Assembly: GCA_003254885.1 (NCBI GenBank)
Contig: QANT01002663.1
Span: 1-57,822 of the forward strand
Length of the DNA stretch: 57,822 nucleotides
From: Purshia tridentata
Lineage: Eukaryota > Streptophyta > Magnoliopsida > Rosales > Rosaceae
Reading direction: 5' to 3'
Both the position numbers and the translations under genes were made by a program. Positions within the stretch are counted from its first letter, which is position 1. Every line of letters starts with the position of its first letter. Below are positions 33,177 to 46,200 of this stretch, one piece after another. Under the pieces are notes generated by a model. It searched no databases. It was given only the letters and a program-made list of their open reading frames with translations, and was not told the origin of the DNA.

Positions 33177-34501
33177 ATGGCTAACATAAGAATGTCACAT
33201 ATTTTTGTGGCTCTTTTTGTGGTGCTCATTTCCATTGAGGCCACTTTTGTTTTGGGCCAAGGGAATGGGAATGGAAACGGGAATGGGAATGGGAATGGCA
33301 GCGGCAGCTCTGGCAATGGCAACAGCAACGTCAGCGCTGGCAATGGCAATGGCAACGGCAACGGGAATGGGAATGGAAACAGCAGCAAAAATGAAGCCGA
33401 CGATGAGTCAAATTACGACGCATTGGACCCCGTACCCGGGTCGAAACAGGAGCGAGGTTTCTGCAAATCAAAGGGTGCCTGTTATTACAAGACCCTTGTG
33501 TGTCCCAAAGAATGCCCCGAGAGGAAGCCCAAAAAGAACAAGAAACACAAGGGCTGTTTCATCAACTGCGGCAGCAAGTGTGAAGCCGTTTGCAAGTGTA
33601 AGTGCCCCTCTTCATTAATAATATGTTTTGGATTATGTCATGGAAATATGTGTTGTTTCCATGACATAATCGTTTCAGTGTTTACTTGTGAAATAAGTAA
33701 GCTTTAGAGTGAAATTCGATCTGTTAGAGTTGTAGGTTACTAACAGTTTGATCGCTTTTTTGGGCAGATAGAAAAGCCAAGTGTAATGGATATGGCTCAC
33801 TCTGCTACGACCCCCGATTTGTTGGTGGTGATGGTGTGATGTTCTACTTCCATGGAGCGAAAGATGGAAACTTCGCCATTGTCTCCGACGACAACCTCCA
33901 AATCAACGCACACTTCATAGGGACTCGCCCAACAGGAAGGACTCGCGACTTCACCTGGGTCCAAGCCTTCTCAGTGATGTTCGACACTCACACCCTCGTG
34001 ATTGCAGCCAAGAGGGTCGCAAACTGGGATGACAAAGTGGATGCCCTCATGGTCAGATGGGACGGCGAGGACATCATCATCCCCACTGATGGAGACGCCG
34101 AGTGGAGGACTAATGGCAAAGAAAGACAGGTGATCGTCGAAAGAACCGACGACACCAATTACGTGAGAGTCACGGTTTCGGGGCTTGTGGAGATGGACAT
34201 AAGGGTGAGGCCAATTGGGGAGGAGGAAAACAGAGTTCACAAGTATCAAATACCAAGTGGTGACACTTTTGCTCACTTGGAAACACAGTTCAGGTTTTCA
34301 GACTTGTCTGATGAGGTGGAGGGAGTTTTGGGGAAGACTTACAGGGCAGGATATGTGAGTCCGGTCAAGAGAGGAGTGCCAATGCCAATGATGGGTGGGG
34401 AAGACAAGTACCAAACCCCATCTCTCTTTTCACCTCTCTGCAAGGTTTGCAGGTTCCAGAGGCAATCATCTTCTGGGTTTGCAGCACTTGCTCAGTACTG
34501 A
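33177..34501 (+). CDS. Root-cap/LEA-related secreted protein, copy RC5 (short GN tract)
   Basis: Exons 33177-33597 and 33768-34501 (170-nt intron), 1155 nt, 384 aa. Signal peptide 1-28, then only 40 residues of GN repeat (29-68) interrupted by Ser-rich GSGSSGNGNSNVSAGN, then an acidic linker NEADDESNYD. Unlike the others it has NVS and NSS sequons, so it may be N-glycosylated. The Cys block has eight Cys, because QERGFC replaces the QERCFC/QEQCLC of RC1-RC4. The Root_cap domain is full length and close to RC4. The intron carries a perfect 16-bp hairpin. Confidence 0.93.
33631..33671. repeat. Perfect hairpin in the RC5 intron
   Basis: GATTATGTCATGGAAA (33631-33646) pairs with TTTCCATGACATAATC (33656-33671) around a 9-nt loop. 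It has no counterpart in the other RC introns. Confidence 0.95.
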
Positions 34502-35371
34502 TCATCGTCATCATCAAGCAAGACCTGTCTAGTGTTGAATTTTTATTTGTTTGGTTTCTTTTTTTGTTTGTGTGTATCTGGTTCTGGGTGGATATTTTAG
34601 CATTGCAGGGCTGCGAAATTAATGAATAAACAAATAAGGGCTGCAAAATTAAGCTTGCCCTGTATCATTATTCTATACTGTAAGTGTGTTTAATTTCCAA
34701 AATGAATATTCCTTTGACCAAAATTTGTGCACTCTTTTCTATACATCTTGATCAAGGGTTGATTGTAGTAAATCCCCAGATGTACTGACTACTTGCTTAT
34801 TTGTAACTTGTAAGGATGGCAACTTCTCCCGCCAATTCAGGATCTTGCACCCCCATCTTTGTATCTCTCATCAAGTATTATTCCTACACAAATTAAAAGT
34901 CGATATCGTCATATCAATTTTGGTGTTTTATCCAAAAAGATGACGCTATTTAGTATTAACACTTCCTAAAAAACTATATGCACTCCTCCTTTGTTTATTT
35001 ATTATAATTTTTAATAACTTTTTATCATTTGAATTGTCAAGATTTCCCTTGACATTTGGTGACTTTTAAATGTGAGGGGTGAATAAGTGATGCTAATATT
35101 GGAAATTTAAATGATAAAAAGTAATTAAAATTACAATAAATAACTAAACGTATGAGTGCAGAGGGTGTTTTGGGGAGTGCCAAGTTGGTTATGAATCATC
35201 TTCGAAAGGAGCCTAAAAACATTGTACCTAACTTGCAGTATAATAAGTGATACCGAAAATACTATTCATATTCAAAGCATCCATTCGAATGACCTTATTC
35301 AATTAGAGACAAACTTGGGGATTACATTTACTTGTATCCCAAAAGTAATTAACAAAGCCATGGGGCAATGT
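34502..35371. other. Intergenic, convergent ends of RC5 and the beta-galactosidase
   Basis: Contains the RC5 3' word AAGGGCTGCAAAATTAAGCT near 34636. The rest is AT-rich with no gene. Confidence 0.6.
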
Positions 35372-38300
35372 CTATCTACATGAAGCTTCTACTGCTAAAC
35401 TCTTTGTTACTCCTTGACACGGGTCACCAAAAGTATCAACCGACACTTCAATGCTACAGCTCTTTAATCCAACGCATGCCTGCATAATGGATATTGCACT
35501 TGTCAGTAAACCATAAAAATTAATCATAAGCAAAAAAGAGTTAAAAGTGGAGGTCCATGCATTGAATAAGGTCATACCTTTTGTACAGTGGATAGAGCTC
35601 TACTGCTGTAGCACTGGCCATGGCTGAAACTCCCACAAGTACCGCGAGGTCTTCCGAAACTTGCAAACTTTATTGAAGAAATCATTTGATTAGGAAATGG
35701 GCACTCAAGTGATAGCATAGGCCTCAACTTCCTTGCTGCTTTTGAATCTGAACTCCATGTATCTACAGGTGATGGGTGAGACTCTGATACATGTGAGCAC
35801 AAATTTTCAACCTGTCTTGTAGCAAAAGATATCTGCGTTGGATCAGCCCCAATTTCCTCAAACAGTACAAGGGTATTGCCAGTTGGTTTCAACCATGAAC
35901 GGGGTACGTGGTACCTGTAGTATTAGTGGTATCAGAGTCGGAGTTTCAATTCAAGTTTTTCCCTTAGATTCTCTAGCACTTACAGTTGCTGAGATGGTTG
36001 GCCACAGTTTTTTCGGCATTTGTCTGAGTTATAAGATCCTCTGTAGTTGCAAGAGTCGGTACAACCACTTTTAGGAGCAATATTTGTTGGCCAGTAACGC
36101 CCAATGCTTTGTCCATTCACCCATGCCTCACCCTTCCCCATCCCCGTGAAGTCTAGTGCAACAGGGTTACTGCCACCAGGGGCATCAAATTGTGCCTGAA
36201 TAATAGAATAGTTCTTTTGGTTAGTCTCTAAATAATTGAATCATAGCACTCCTAGTAACCAATTTTCCTCAATCATGCATTGCCTAGGCTTAAGGAAAAA
36301 GTTTTTAGTTCTAATTTTGTGTATTTTCCCGTATCTCTTCCTCACCTCTCTCATCTTTCATCTCTCTCTCTCCTCTTAATTAAAAAATTGAAAAAAAAAA
36401 TCATTATCAAAAGGATCCTAATTCATAACCAAAGTTTAAAAAAATAATAGTAACGAATTACCTTGTACCATGTCAAGGGTTGTTTCTTGGGCAAGGTAGG
36501 TTGTGAAACCCACTGAGAAGAACTTCCACTAGGAAGGTCTAAGTCTTCACCTTTAAGTCCAATCTGTAGTTGCAATGATGAAGAAAAACTGTTATACTTC
36601 ATCCTTTTGAAGGTACTCTGCTTTTCTAAGTTAGTAACTACCGTTTTCCCTCAAATGCACAATCTACTGAAATCCATATAAGGGCACTGCAACAAAAAGA
36701 CTGACCTGATAAGTCCATTTCTGAGAAGAGAGATCAATAGTAGTGCCATTCTTTATGCCTTTCAGCTGTACAGGACCGGTGATTCCGGCACCCGATTTGT
36801 CAAAGAAAGCTCCATAGTTCTGATTGAAAAATTTATAGGTTTGCAATTAGTCATAATTACCTTTAAAGCGTGGAACTTCTTTATGAAAACTGCAACGCTA
36901 GATATATTATAGATGGGGGATTTCCTTTTAAATACATGCTTATAGAAAGCATAATTAATAAGGCCAAACCTGAAGTCCGACAGTAAGACTCAGAAGATCA
37001 ATTGTGTTCTTCCCGGATGCAAACGTGACAGGGATCTCTGCAGAAATCTTTGTTTTGCCACTGTTACCTATTCCACTCCCTGAAAAGGATCCAATTTAAA
37101 GATAAATACGACTAGAAAATTTGTAACAGTTCCAGTGATGGTTGTAATTACTGGTCAAGAACTCATTTACATTTTTCACGATTGTGAAGTGTGAACCTTA
37201 TAATCAGGCTTCATCCTAGTATATAATCTTCTGTATGTGGGGATTAAATTTTTAAATACCCAGTGTGTGTAATAGCCTTACAGGAAGCTTTTAACAAAAA
37301 GCAAGAAGCATAGGACCACTAAGTTTGAGACCAAATCCTCAATTTACAAGGTGACTGATGAGAGGCATAATATTGAAAGCTTTTGCTGCAATATAATTGG
37401 AACAAACCATGCTTAAATGGCATAAAGTCTATAAAACAGAATGCCTTAGAGGATTTAAAATTTAGATTAGTCATGAAATGCATTCAAATTTAAATTTTGG
37501 ACTGAAAAAGGAAAATACACAGAAGGGAAGAATGGTAAGAAATTGAATAAACAAAGCCGAAGAACAACAACAAAGAGTACCTACAAAGACACAGAAGGAT
37601 TTATAAAATTGAGCAGACATGGAGTTGACCTTCTTTTGACCAATAAATATGTTCTAGTTTTCCATATAGATAGCCGCACAGGGGAGCAAAACCCTTTGGA
37701 AACACTCGCACTCTATTGATTCAAGACCTCCAACACCATGATTAATTTAAGGTAATCTATCCTTTCCCCAAAGTTACCAGGAAATCCATGATGAGTCATT
37801 CCTCAAACCTGTTCCAAGGATTCCTATCTCAGCCTTGAAGGCCTCTATAGAGTAAAAGGATTTAGGGAAAATGATTTCGTATTTGCCAGTGTAACCAAAG
37901 CAGTGACCAGATTAACACTAAGGAACCCAAGCAAATACAGGAAAAGTATATTATTGAAATTTGAAACAGCATGGGGAATAGAGATGTATTGCAATCAAAT
38001 TATATCAAATTCTAACGACATTAATATATAGATCACCTGCAAGCTTTCCATTAACAAAAGCATGAAGAACATGGCCAAGTGATTCCACATTAAGTGCAGT
38101 TTGAGATCCATCTTTGACATCAATGCTGCCAAATTTTTTATGAAAAGGAAATCAAGACAACTGACTGAAAGGCAATAAATACATCTTAAGAAAGCAACCG
38201 CAGAAACAATAAACTTGCATACCTTAAAGAGTACCATAAATAGTCACTTTTATCAGCTGTAGTGTTTATTTGCTCCAGTAATCCAACCCTGGTAAACGCA

Positions 38301-41300
38301 TCATCCTTTGAGATACCCACTGGTTCATTTATCCAACTCCAGCCTGAGCCCAAAGCTTCAGTGGAATCAACATCAGCTATCAACGATTGACGGGTGAAGC
38401 TCGGAATCATAGCAGCAGAGTTAATCTGTCATGAAAATGTGATATACTTTGCTTATGCAACTAGCCCACAAGAAAAGAGAAAAACATAACACAATTTTGA
38501 CCTTACTACTTATGATGAATTTAAAGGAAAATATTCACGAATATCCCTTTGCAATGCATAACAATTGTGAGTTGATTGATTAAAAATGTAAATGATTACA
38601 AAAGTTGTTTTATGGTCTTACTGAAGTTCTAAAGGAAAATGACCATGGTCTAACAGAAGTTATTCCATAGTTTTGTTGAAAACCATAATATAAACTGTAG
38701 AAGCAAACAATTTCAGGTGGTATGAGAAAGTATGAGATGTCGTGCACTTAATAACAGGATTAAATAAAATACTTTTGAAGTAAACTCAGTGGAACAAAAT
38801 TATTAAACTATTAAAAGCAAGAACATACAATTTAAGGAGGTAATGAGAACATTTTGCAGATAATTCTTGGAACAGAGCTATTAATCTGACCAAGAAAGGC
38901 AGTCATAACATATATGTAGAGATCAAAACACTTTGATAGTCTACACATCTGCAAATAACTGTAGGTAACTTGCTCTAAATACAAACAAGTACACGTGCAA
39001 TAGAAGCTAAGGAGGCAAACCTTTGCAGTGTTAAGCACTACATTTTTGCAGTCTGGTAAAATGCTCACAGACCATGCAGGCAAGTGATATGAATTGCCAT
39101 TAAAAGTCGCAGTGGCATCAGATTGGGTGCCCACATTGGCAAGAATTAATCTGACCAAGAAAGGCAGTCATAACATATATCTAGAGATCAAAACACTTTG
39201 ATAGTCTACACATCTGCAAATAACTGTAGGTAACTTGCTCTAAATACAAAGAAGTACACGTGCAATAGAAGCTAAGGAGGCAAACCTTTGCAGTGTTAAG
39301 CACGACATTTTTGCAGTCTGGTAAAATGCTCACAGACCATGCAGGCAAGTGATATGAATTGCCATTAAAAGTCACAGTGGCATCAGATTGGGTGCCCACA
39401 TTGGCAAGAAAAGCGGCACACACTGATCCTGTTTTATAGACAGCTGCCTGAAGATATAAAGAAATAACAATGAACATACATGTTAATAAGTAAAATTATA
39501 TGTTGTGTTATATGTGTGAATAGGGCCGCTTGATTGAATTTCGGAGATCTCTAAGACTAAGTTTTGAAGCTACAACTACACAATTCTTTACTGGGCACCT
39601 TTTGAAGGGATTAATACTTAGGAAGTTCATCCAAGACCAATGGAATAAGACTTCACTTCAGATACCACAGATATTTCTTCTCAATTATTGTAACATGTAT
39701 AACTTATAAGTTTTAAGTTCTATTGCTCCATTGCACTGGGGGTGCCAAACCCCACACTAAATAAGGCCATATGGGGATATTCACCTAGACTGGAGGACCT
39801 TGAGGCCTAGAAGAAGTTCATATAGAAATTTTTATGAAAGCCATGAATCACGAGAGATGGGATATTCTCTAAGACGAGTAAAAGCATTATACCTCCAAGT
39901 TTGTACCAAGAGAAGAAATTGTTGGGTCAGTGGCCACCATTGCCTCTTCACAAAGCTTTATGGCCTTATGCACATCTTTTAGGTGACCCCACTTAGGTTG
40001 TCTAAGAAGTCCTGCAACATACATGAAAAAGTTGAATTCACTGATGAGTTATTCTTAGTATATTATAAGGTTGAGAGCATTCATGGTCTAATTTATTTTT
40101 ATGCTTCTCATAATAAACTTGCATAGTAAGTTAGTAACACTATAAGTATTGCCAATACCCTTGAAGTATCATGTTGACAGAAAATTTCAGTTCATTCACA
40201 TACCACTAGGACCACAAGTTTTATAGACAAGGCAGAAATATAGGGATCCTAGATAGCATACCATACTCATCAATTGGAGCATCATAGTCATAACTTGTAG
40301 CAATAAAGGGTCCACCAGTAGTCCGCCCAAAGTTAGTCCCACCATGGTACTGTTGAAGAGCAACAAAGAACATATCATTTCATGTTTTCTTCTTGGTTTC
40401 AGATACTATGCAAAAATTTTTCCTAAAGCATCGAAGCATTCTCATTAAGTCATTAAAATGTTAATGAACTGCAGATACAAATGTTGTACCATATAATAAT
40501 TTTGGAAAGTTCCACCTCGCTGGAAGAAGCGTGCTACAGAAAATGCAAGGTCTTCCACCGGTCTCTGAGGTACAGCACCACCGAAGGAAAGAAACCTGAT
40601 CACAAATGATTTGAAGGTTGCCAATAAAATACAATCAGATCAAAAGGTAAGATGTCATACCAGAAATCAATTCAAATTTACAGAAATCTAGTTCAAAATA
40701 TCAGATTACTAATAGGATTAGTTAGGCACCTTACCATCCACTCCAATTCTCAGTCCACATTTTGGGACTCTTCACAGAATTTGGGGTGAATTGATCACAA
40801 TAAAACCCATTGCAAGTGTTTATCTGTCAGTAGATACAACGCAAGAAGAGTAAAGACAGCATGCTGAGAATGCTCTGTTTGTACAAGGCCAACACAAGAA
40901 AAATGGAATAAGGAAGTCTCACCACGGAAGCAGGAGCATCTGCTTGCTGGCACATGACCCAGGGCACCCCTGTATTCAAAGACACAGCCATTGCTGCTGC
41001 CCAATTAATATAGGTTTTGGCAGCGGATCCATAAGCTGAATCAATGTTTCCATACTCGTTTTCAATCTGGAATAATAGAAATAAACAATTAATGTCCTCT
41101 AAAATCTAACAAGACCCAGAAACTCAAATTGGAATATACTTAAATAGTAACGCATGTGAAACCACACACAGATATGTGCAGCTAAAAACCAAACACCACA
41201 ATGAGGTAAAATAATAAAAAAAATTTAACCTGGGATAAAATGATGGGTCCACCCTGGGATGCATAAAGTTTCTCCTGCTTCATAATATCCACAATTTTGG

Positions 41301-42417
41301 CCGTGAATCTCTGCATTTCTGCCTGAACCACAGATATTTTAAAAAATTAAAAAATTGCGAAAATACCAAGAAAGAAAGCACACACAAAAACAGGGCCAGA
41401 TGGAAAAAAGTGGATTAGAGACCTTGTAGGGCTCATTATCAGTTCGCAACTGAATTCCGGGTATAAAATGCAACCAAAGAGGAAAGCCACTGTTCAATAG
41501 TTGAAACACAAACACAATTAGAAAATAGTAAAACAAGTAAAGTAAATCATTATTAATCAGCTCCTTTTTATTCTCAAAGAAAAAGAATAAAAAAGAATAA
41601 AAAATAAAAAGGAAAGAAAAAGGACCAATGAGAGCAATACCCGTAGTTCCATTCTGCGCACACATAAGGGCCAATTCGCAGATGCACATAAAGACCCGCT
41701 TCTGCTACTGTCTTCACAAATTTAACCAAATCTTTTCTTCCCTCAAAGTCATACTGTAAAATTGTTATACAAGTCATCATCATAACAGACCGAAAATGCA
41801 AATTCCAAATAACCATAAACAGTTAAACACAAAGAATCTGCAAAAATCAAAGACTATTCGGTTGCTAGGAAAACTAAGCAAGCTAGAAATACTAAAATGA
41901 AAATAAAAAAGAAAAACTCAGCATAGCAACAGTAACTTTAGTACACCTACATTTTCTCGGCAACCAAACAACTCGTCTGTAATTAAAGATTTTACCAAAT
42001 AACAAGAACCAAGAAAGATACATTGTGACTATAGAGAGAGAGAGAGACCTGGCCTCGAACTGGTTCGTGCAAGTTCCAGAAGACGTAGGTCTCAATCACA
42101 TCCAGACCTCCGTCCTTCGATTTCTGAATAAGGTCCGGCCACATCTGCACCAAACCAAACCAAACAACCAATTCAAGAAACACTCAAATTCCAATTGCCA
42201 AACACACACGAACACACATATAGCTTCAGAGAGAGAGAGAGAGAGGAACCTCGGGAGTGCTTCGAGGGTAGTGAATGGAGCCAGACACCAACACTCTGCG
42301 CTTGCCATCAATGACCAGCGCTCTGTGGTCGTACGTCACATTCGCACAATACGACGCCGTAACCAAAGCTCCAAGCACCAAAAGCACCAACGTCGTCATA
42401 AACTCGCTTCCTCTCAT
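35372..42417 (-). CDS. BGAL8: Beta-galactosidase, GH35, BGAL8 type with C-terminal lectin domain
   Basis: Secreted cell-wall beta-galactosidase. Nineteen exons: 42250-42417, 42049-42144, 41641-41753, 41423-41489, 41230-41322, 40923-41066, 40735-40823, 40490-40595, 40262-40349, 39893-40011, 39286-39447, 38223-38425, 38037-38125, 36970-37079, 36706-36819, 36462-36563, 35984-36195, 35578-35914, 35372-35479; 2520 nt, 839 aa. A signal peptide precedes [13 protein letters not shown]. The acid/base Glu is E183 in SQIENEYG and the nucleophile is E252 in [18 protein letters not shown] and the C-terminal SUEL-type lectin domain (about 750-839, ending [10 protein letters not shown]) are intact, as in Arabidopsis BGAL8. 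The start at 42417 (MRGSEF) follows TTTCAG; an in-frame ATG at 42432 is an alternative. Intron 11 holds a duplicated exon fragment. Confidence 0.95.
38881..39410. repeat. 265-bp tandem duplication spanning beta-galactosidase exon 11
   Basis: Units 38881-39145 and 39146-39410 abut exactly and differ at about four positions (for example TATATGTAG/TATATCTAG, GCACTACATT/GCACGACATT). The 39146 unit belongs to real exon 11. The 38881 unit is an extra copy lacking the first 38 bases of the exon and its acceptor but keeping the donor. Confidence 0.95.
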
Positions 42418-43044
42418 TCTGAAACAAAGCATATCCCCTGGCTAATTAATCAAAAGCAGTTTCTGTTTCAGCTCCTTTTAACAACCTCTTGCTTTCTAAG
42501 AACGGTTCTTGCTTGCTTTTCTTGCAGCTTTGCTTTGCTATTGCTTTTGCTTCGATGCTTATGTTTTCTAATGTGTAATTTTGGTGTATTAATTCGCTTG
42601 GCCGCTTCCTGAAAACAACCTTAGAAATCAAAGAGGTGACGACGGGAGACACGTCATCACCATTGTCGTCTTCGTCTTCTTCTTCAGTTCTTTTTCTTGC
42701 TCTGGCGCTTTGCTTAGCTTACTACTGAGTACTGATCACTAATTCTCTCACTCTTTAATTGCTTGCAAGCTGATTGAGACTTAGATAATGAGCGCCTTAA
42801 ATGCGCTGTCATGCTCTTAAGCCAGAAAAATCATCTGCAGCTGCCACACCGTAGAGATTGGTGTGCGCGTGCCAGGTCATATTACAAAAGAAAAAACCTA
42901 ATAAATACTAATCCAATTGTAAATTTATTCGAGAAAAAATTTCAGTATGACCGTCACACAGTGATACTAGCTACTACCTCTATATTGATTAATATTATAC
43001 TCTAAAATATGTTCTGTTTATATTATAATATGAATTTATTTTTA

Positions 43045-43231
43045 TTTTTTAGTTTTTCATTCTTTGTTAAATTGAGGAAAAAGAACATAAATAGTATGTT
43101 TTTCATGGCTAATTTTTTATTCTTTGTTAAATTAAGAAGTAAGAATATAAATAGTAAGTGTTTTTATGGTTATTTTTTTACTGTGCTAAATCAAGAAATA
43201 AGAATATAAGTTGTATGTTTGTTATGGTTAT
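43045..43231. repeat. Three tandem copies of a ~60-bp AT-rich unit
   Basis: Units at about 43045-43112, 43113-43172 and 43173-43231 share TTCTTTGTTAAATT, AAGAATATAAATAGTA and TTTTATGGTTA words. The third is most diverged (TGTGCTAAATCAAG). Confidence 0.75.
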
Positions 43232-46200
43232 TCTTATGTGGGTACAAATAATGGTATTAATGTATGTATTGCTTGGTTAATGTGAGCGTTTTGAATTTTA
43301 GTGGCAGCGGATAGGGAAGCTAGCGTATGTTATGAGTTTGTTGTCAAATAATATACGCGTGAACGTAATGAGTGTATATGTAGAAAATAATCTTGTGAAC
43401 GCATATTGATTATTAAAAAAATCGCATGAAAAATTGATAGAGATGAGTTTGCTATGTTTGATTGAATTGTCGTTCCAAGTTATAGACATCAATATAGGTT
43501 TAGTAGGAGGATTTTATTTAGAGATTGTTTTTAATTTGTTTTTAATGTTATCTTAAAAAAAACTCATATAAATATAAGAAGGGTCACATCACATCTTCAA
43601 TTAATTTATATTTATTATTATATCAATTATTAATGGAATAGAGCGAAGTCGTTTATGTTTGGATCATTTGAATGTGGAGGCCATTCTATTATTAGGTTCA
43701 CATATAAGAGTGAGAATTATCAATTTTCATTCCTTTTAAAGTTTGATAGGACTTAACTCATTTTTAAAACAGCTCGTAACTTGTAAGAGGAGAATAGCCA
43801 AAAATTTATATATTAAACAATTCAACTATATCCTTATAATATGAGATATTTAACAATTTTTACAACAAAACAATGAAATGAGTAATTCCTAATTAAAGGT
43901 CAGGAATGTCAATTCCGTTCCTAAAATCAACTTGACCAATAGGAGAATTTAAATTCATATTAAAGGTTTAATTATTTCCAGAAAAGATGTTGAAATTAAG
44001 AATATAAAAAATGAGAGAGAGGGAGTGACAAAAGAGTTTGAAAAAATTGTTAAAAGGGGAATAAGAGAGGCGTGCATATTGCATTATGCGTATGCTAAAT
44101 CCCACCGTCACCGCCCCACTCGGTTGACTCTTGTCCGATGCAGGACTTTGAAAACAACAAAGACAGACAAACATCATTTTCTGCTGCACTCACTATAGTC
44201 TATACATTAGGGCATCAAAGGTAAGCTACATTCCACTGCCACCGTGAATTAAATACTGGCCTCACTCCCTCTCGAAAGGCTCTCACATATGCATCTCCTT
44301 TTTTGTCTTTTTATTTAATCTATATATTAATTTTAAAGTGTTTTAAGTAAAAATCTAAAATAAAAAATAAAGATAAGTTTAAGTTCACTTGATCCAAAAA
44401 CTAAATTGCGGCATAAAAAATTTACCGAGCGCTCGACCTCAACCTTAATGCAATGTACCGATTTGTTGATGCGACTTCATTTTTACATTTGCAACATGTA
44501 TCTACAACCTTAACTTTACAATCTAAAAATTTGCATCTGCAAATGTAGATAGAGAATAAATCTGCATCCACTTACTGAGCTTTCGACAACAGTATTGAGC
44601 ACTCGGAGCTTGTTTTTGGCCTCCAGGTGGACACACGTAAATAGATTGGATTACAACTTAATTTTTTATTTAGGTTGATTTCTACTTAAAAATTTTTCTA
44701 AAACTAAATTTATGGATAATTTATTATTTATTTAACTAGAATGAAAAGACAAAGAAAGACATGTTCCTGTGATGCAAATCTATTATATTGAATTGAGAAT
44801 TTGAGAGATATATACAACACGTACGACAAGGTAACCGATTTTGGTAGTATCATATCTTGCAAAGACAAAAGGATGACGGAAGACTTTTTTGAATAAATTG
44901 GATGGATATAACACTAGTTTTTGTTAGGTACGTGCGTATAAGATTACAACAATTTTAAAGTCATTAAATTTGTTTATTAAATAATGTGTAGTGTTTAGTG
45001 TGAGTGTGAGTGTCAGAGTGTTTTCAATTAGAAATAACTAAATAAATATAGCATTATCATATTATTTAACGAATAAAGTTTAATAATAAATTTTTTAAAA
45101 TAGTATAGCAGTAGTTATTGAATTAGTGTCCAATTAAATTGCAACATCAAATCATTGGAATGAGTTCACTTTTATTCTATGGGACTACAATCTCATGTCA
45201 AAGTGAAAAATAATGCATTTAAGGATTAATTTATTTTAATACATTGTTGATTTTAAAGTTATATTAAATTTAATCATTAAATGCATTATCTCCTACTAAT
45301 TTTTCGGTTAAAGTCTTTTGTTTAGGTTAGTATTTCTTTATTGTTAATCTAGATTTGAACTGCAAACTGTTAAGTGTAATCAATTATGTCAGCATTTCAA
45401 CCCATAAACAGAAAAAGTCTTGCATACAACTTTTCTCTCACATTATATATACTTCAAAAGTGGGTTTTGGACTAATTGTCTTCTTTAATTAATTAATCTT
45501 TTTTTTTTTGGCCAAGGTTTAATTAATTAATCAAATAGTCCAAATAAGACCCAAGGTTTTCTTGCATCATCCACACCATTTCATTTATTTGTTTTTATTT
45601 ATTTATTTGTGTTTTTTAGGTTGGGTGTTTAATCCAACTTTAACTTTAGTATATGGACTGGTAGTCCACAAGCTTGGCATGAAAGGCACACAGTGGAAAC
45701 GTTGAAAGGGCCGGGGGTGATTTGGTAATTAACCTTGACATTGAAATTTGGAACCCAAATAATAGTAGGTTCATCATTCAGATTGTGATGAGCTGCCCCT
45801 AGCTGTTGCCGGCCATGTTTCACCATAATCACCTTAAAAATGTGAATACAAAGTTAGAAACCACTCTTTAATAATTTAATGTCTTCAATTTGTAATCCAA
45901 GTCATATGGATCATTTTTTTTCGTCTTTATGTTACGTGCAAAATTTCTGCTTATTATCGTGTATTATGAAATTTTGGAGATTTAAGACGAATCATAAATA
46001 TAGAGCGTTCATTATCACGTAATTCTTTTAGTTATATTGTTCTTTTCTAACATGATATATAACATCTATACAATTTTGAGCCTAAACACTGAATTGAGGG
46101 TAGTGGTTTTTTGAGTTCAATTAATTAATCGCTTTTGTGATGAGTAGGTGGATGGGATTGTAAAGTGCATGCATACATGTATTGACAATGATGGGCCTAC

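Noticed and set aside
42418-42432. Upstream in-frame ATG of BGAL8 at 42432
   Set aside because: It adds only MLCFR and sits in a TTTCAG acceptor-like context; the ATG at 42417 gives a cleaner signal peptide. Not excluded.
42025-42612. 195-codon plus frame over BGAL8 exons 1-2
   Set aside because: Antisense to conserved GH35 coding sequence and low-complexity; no own signal.
45629-45832. 67-codon minus frame in the gene-poor region
   Set aside because: No recognisable motif, promoter or splice context.
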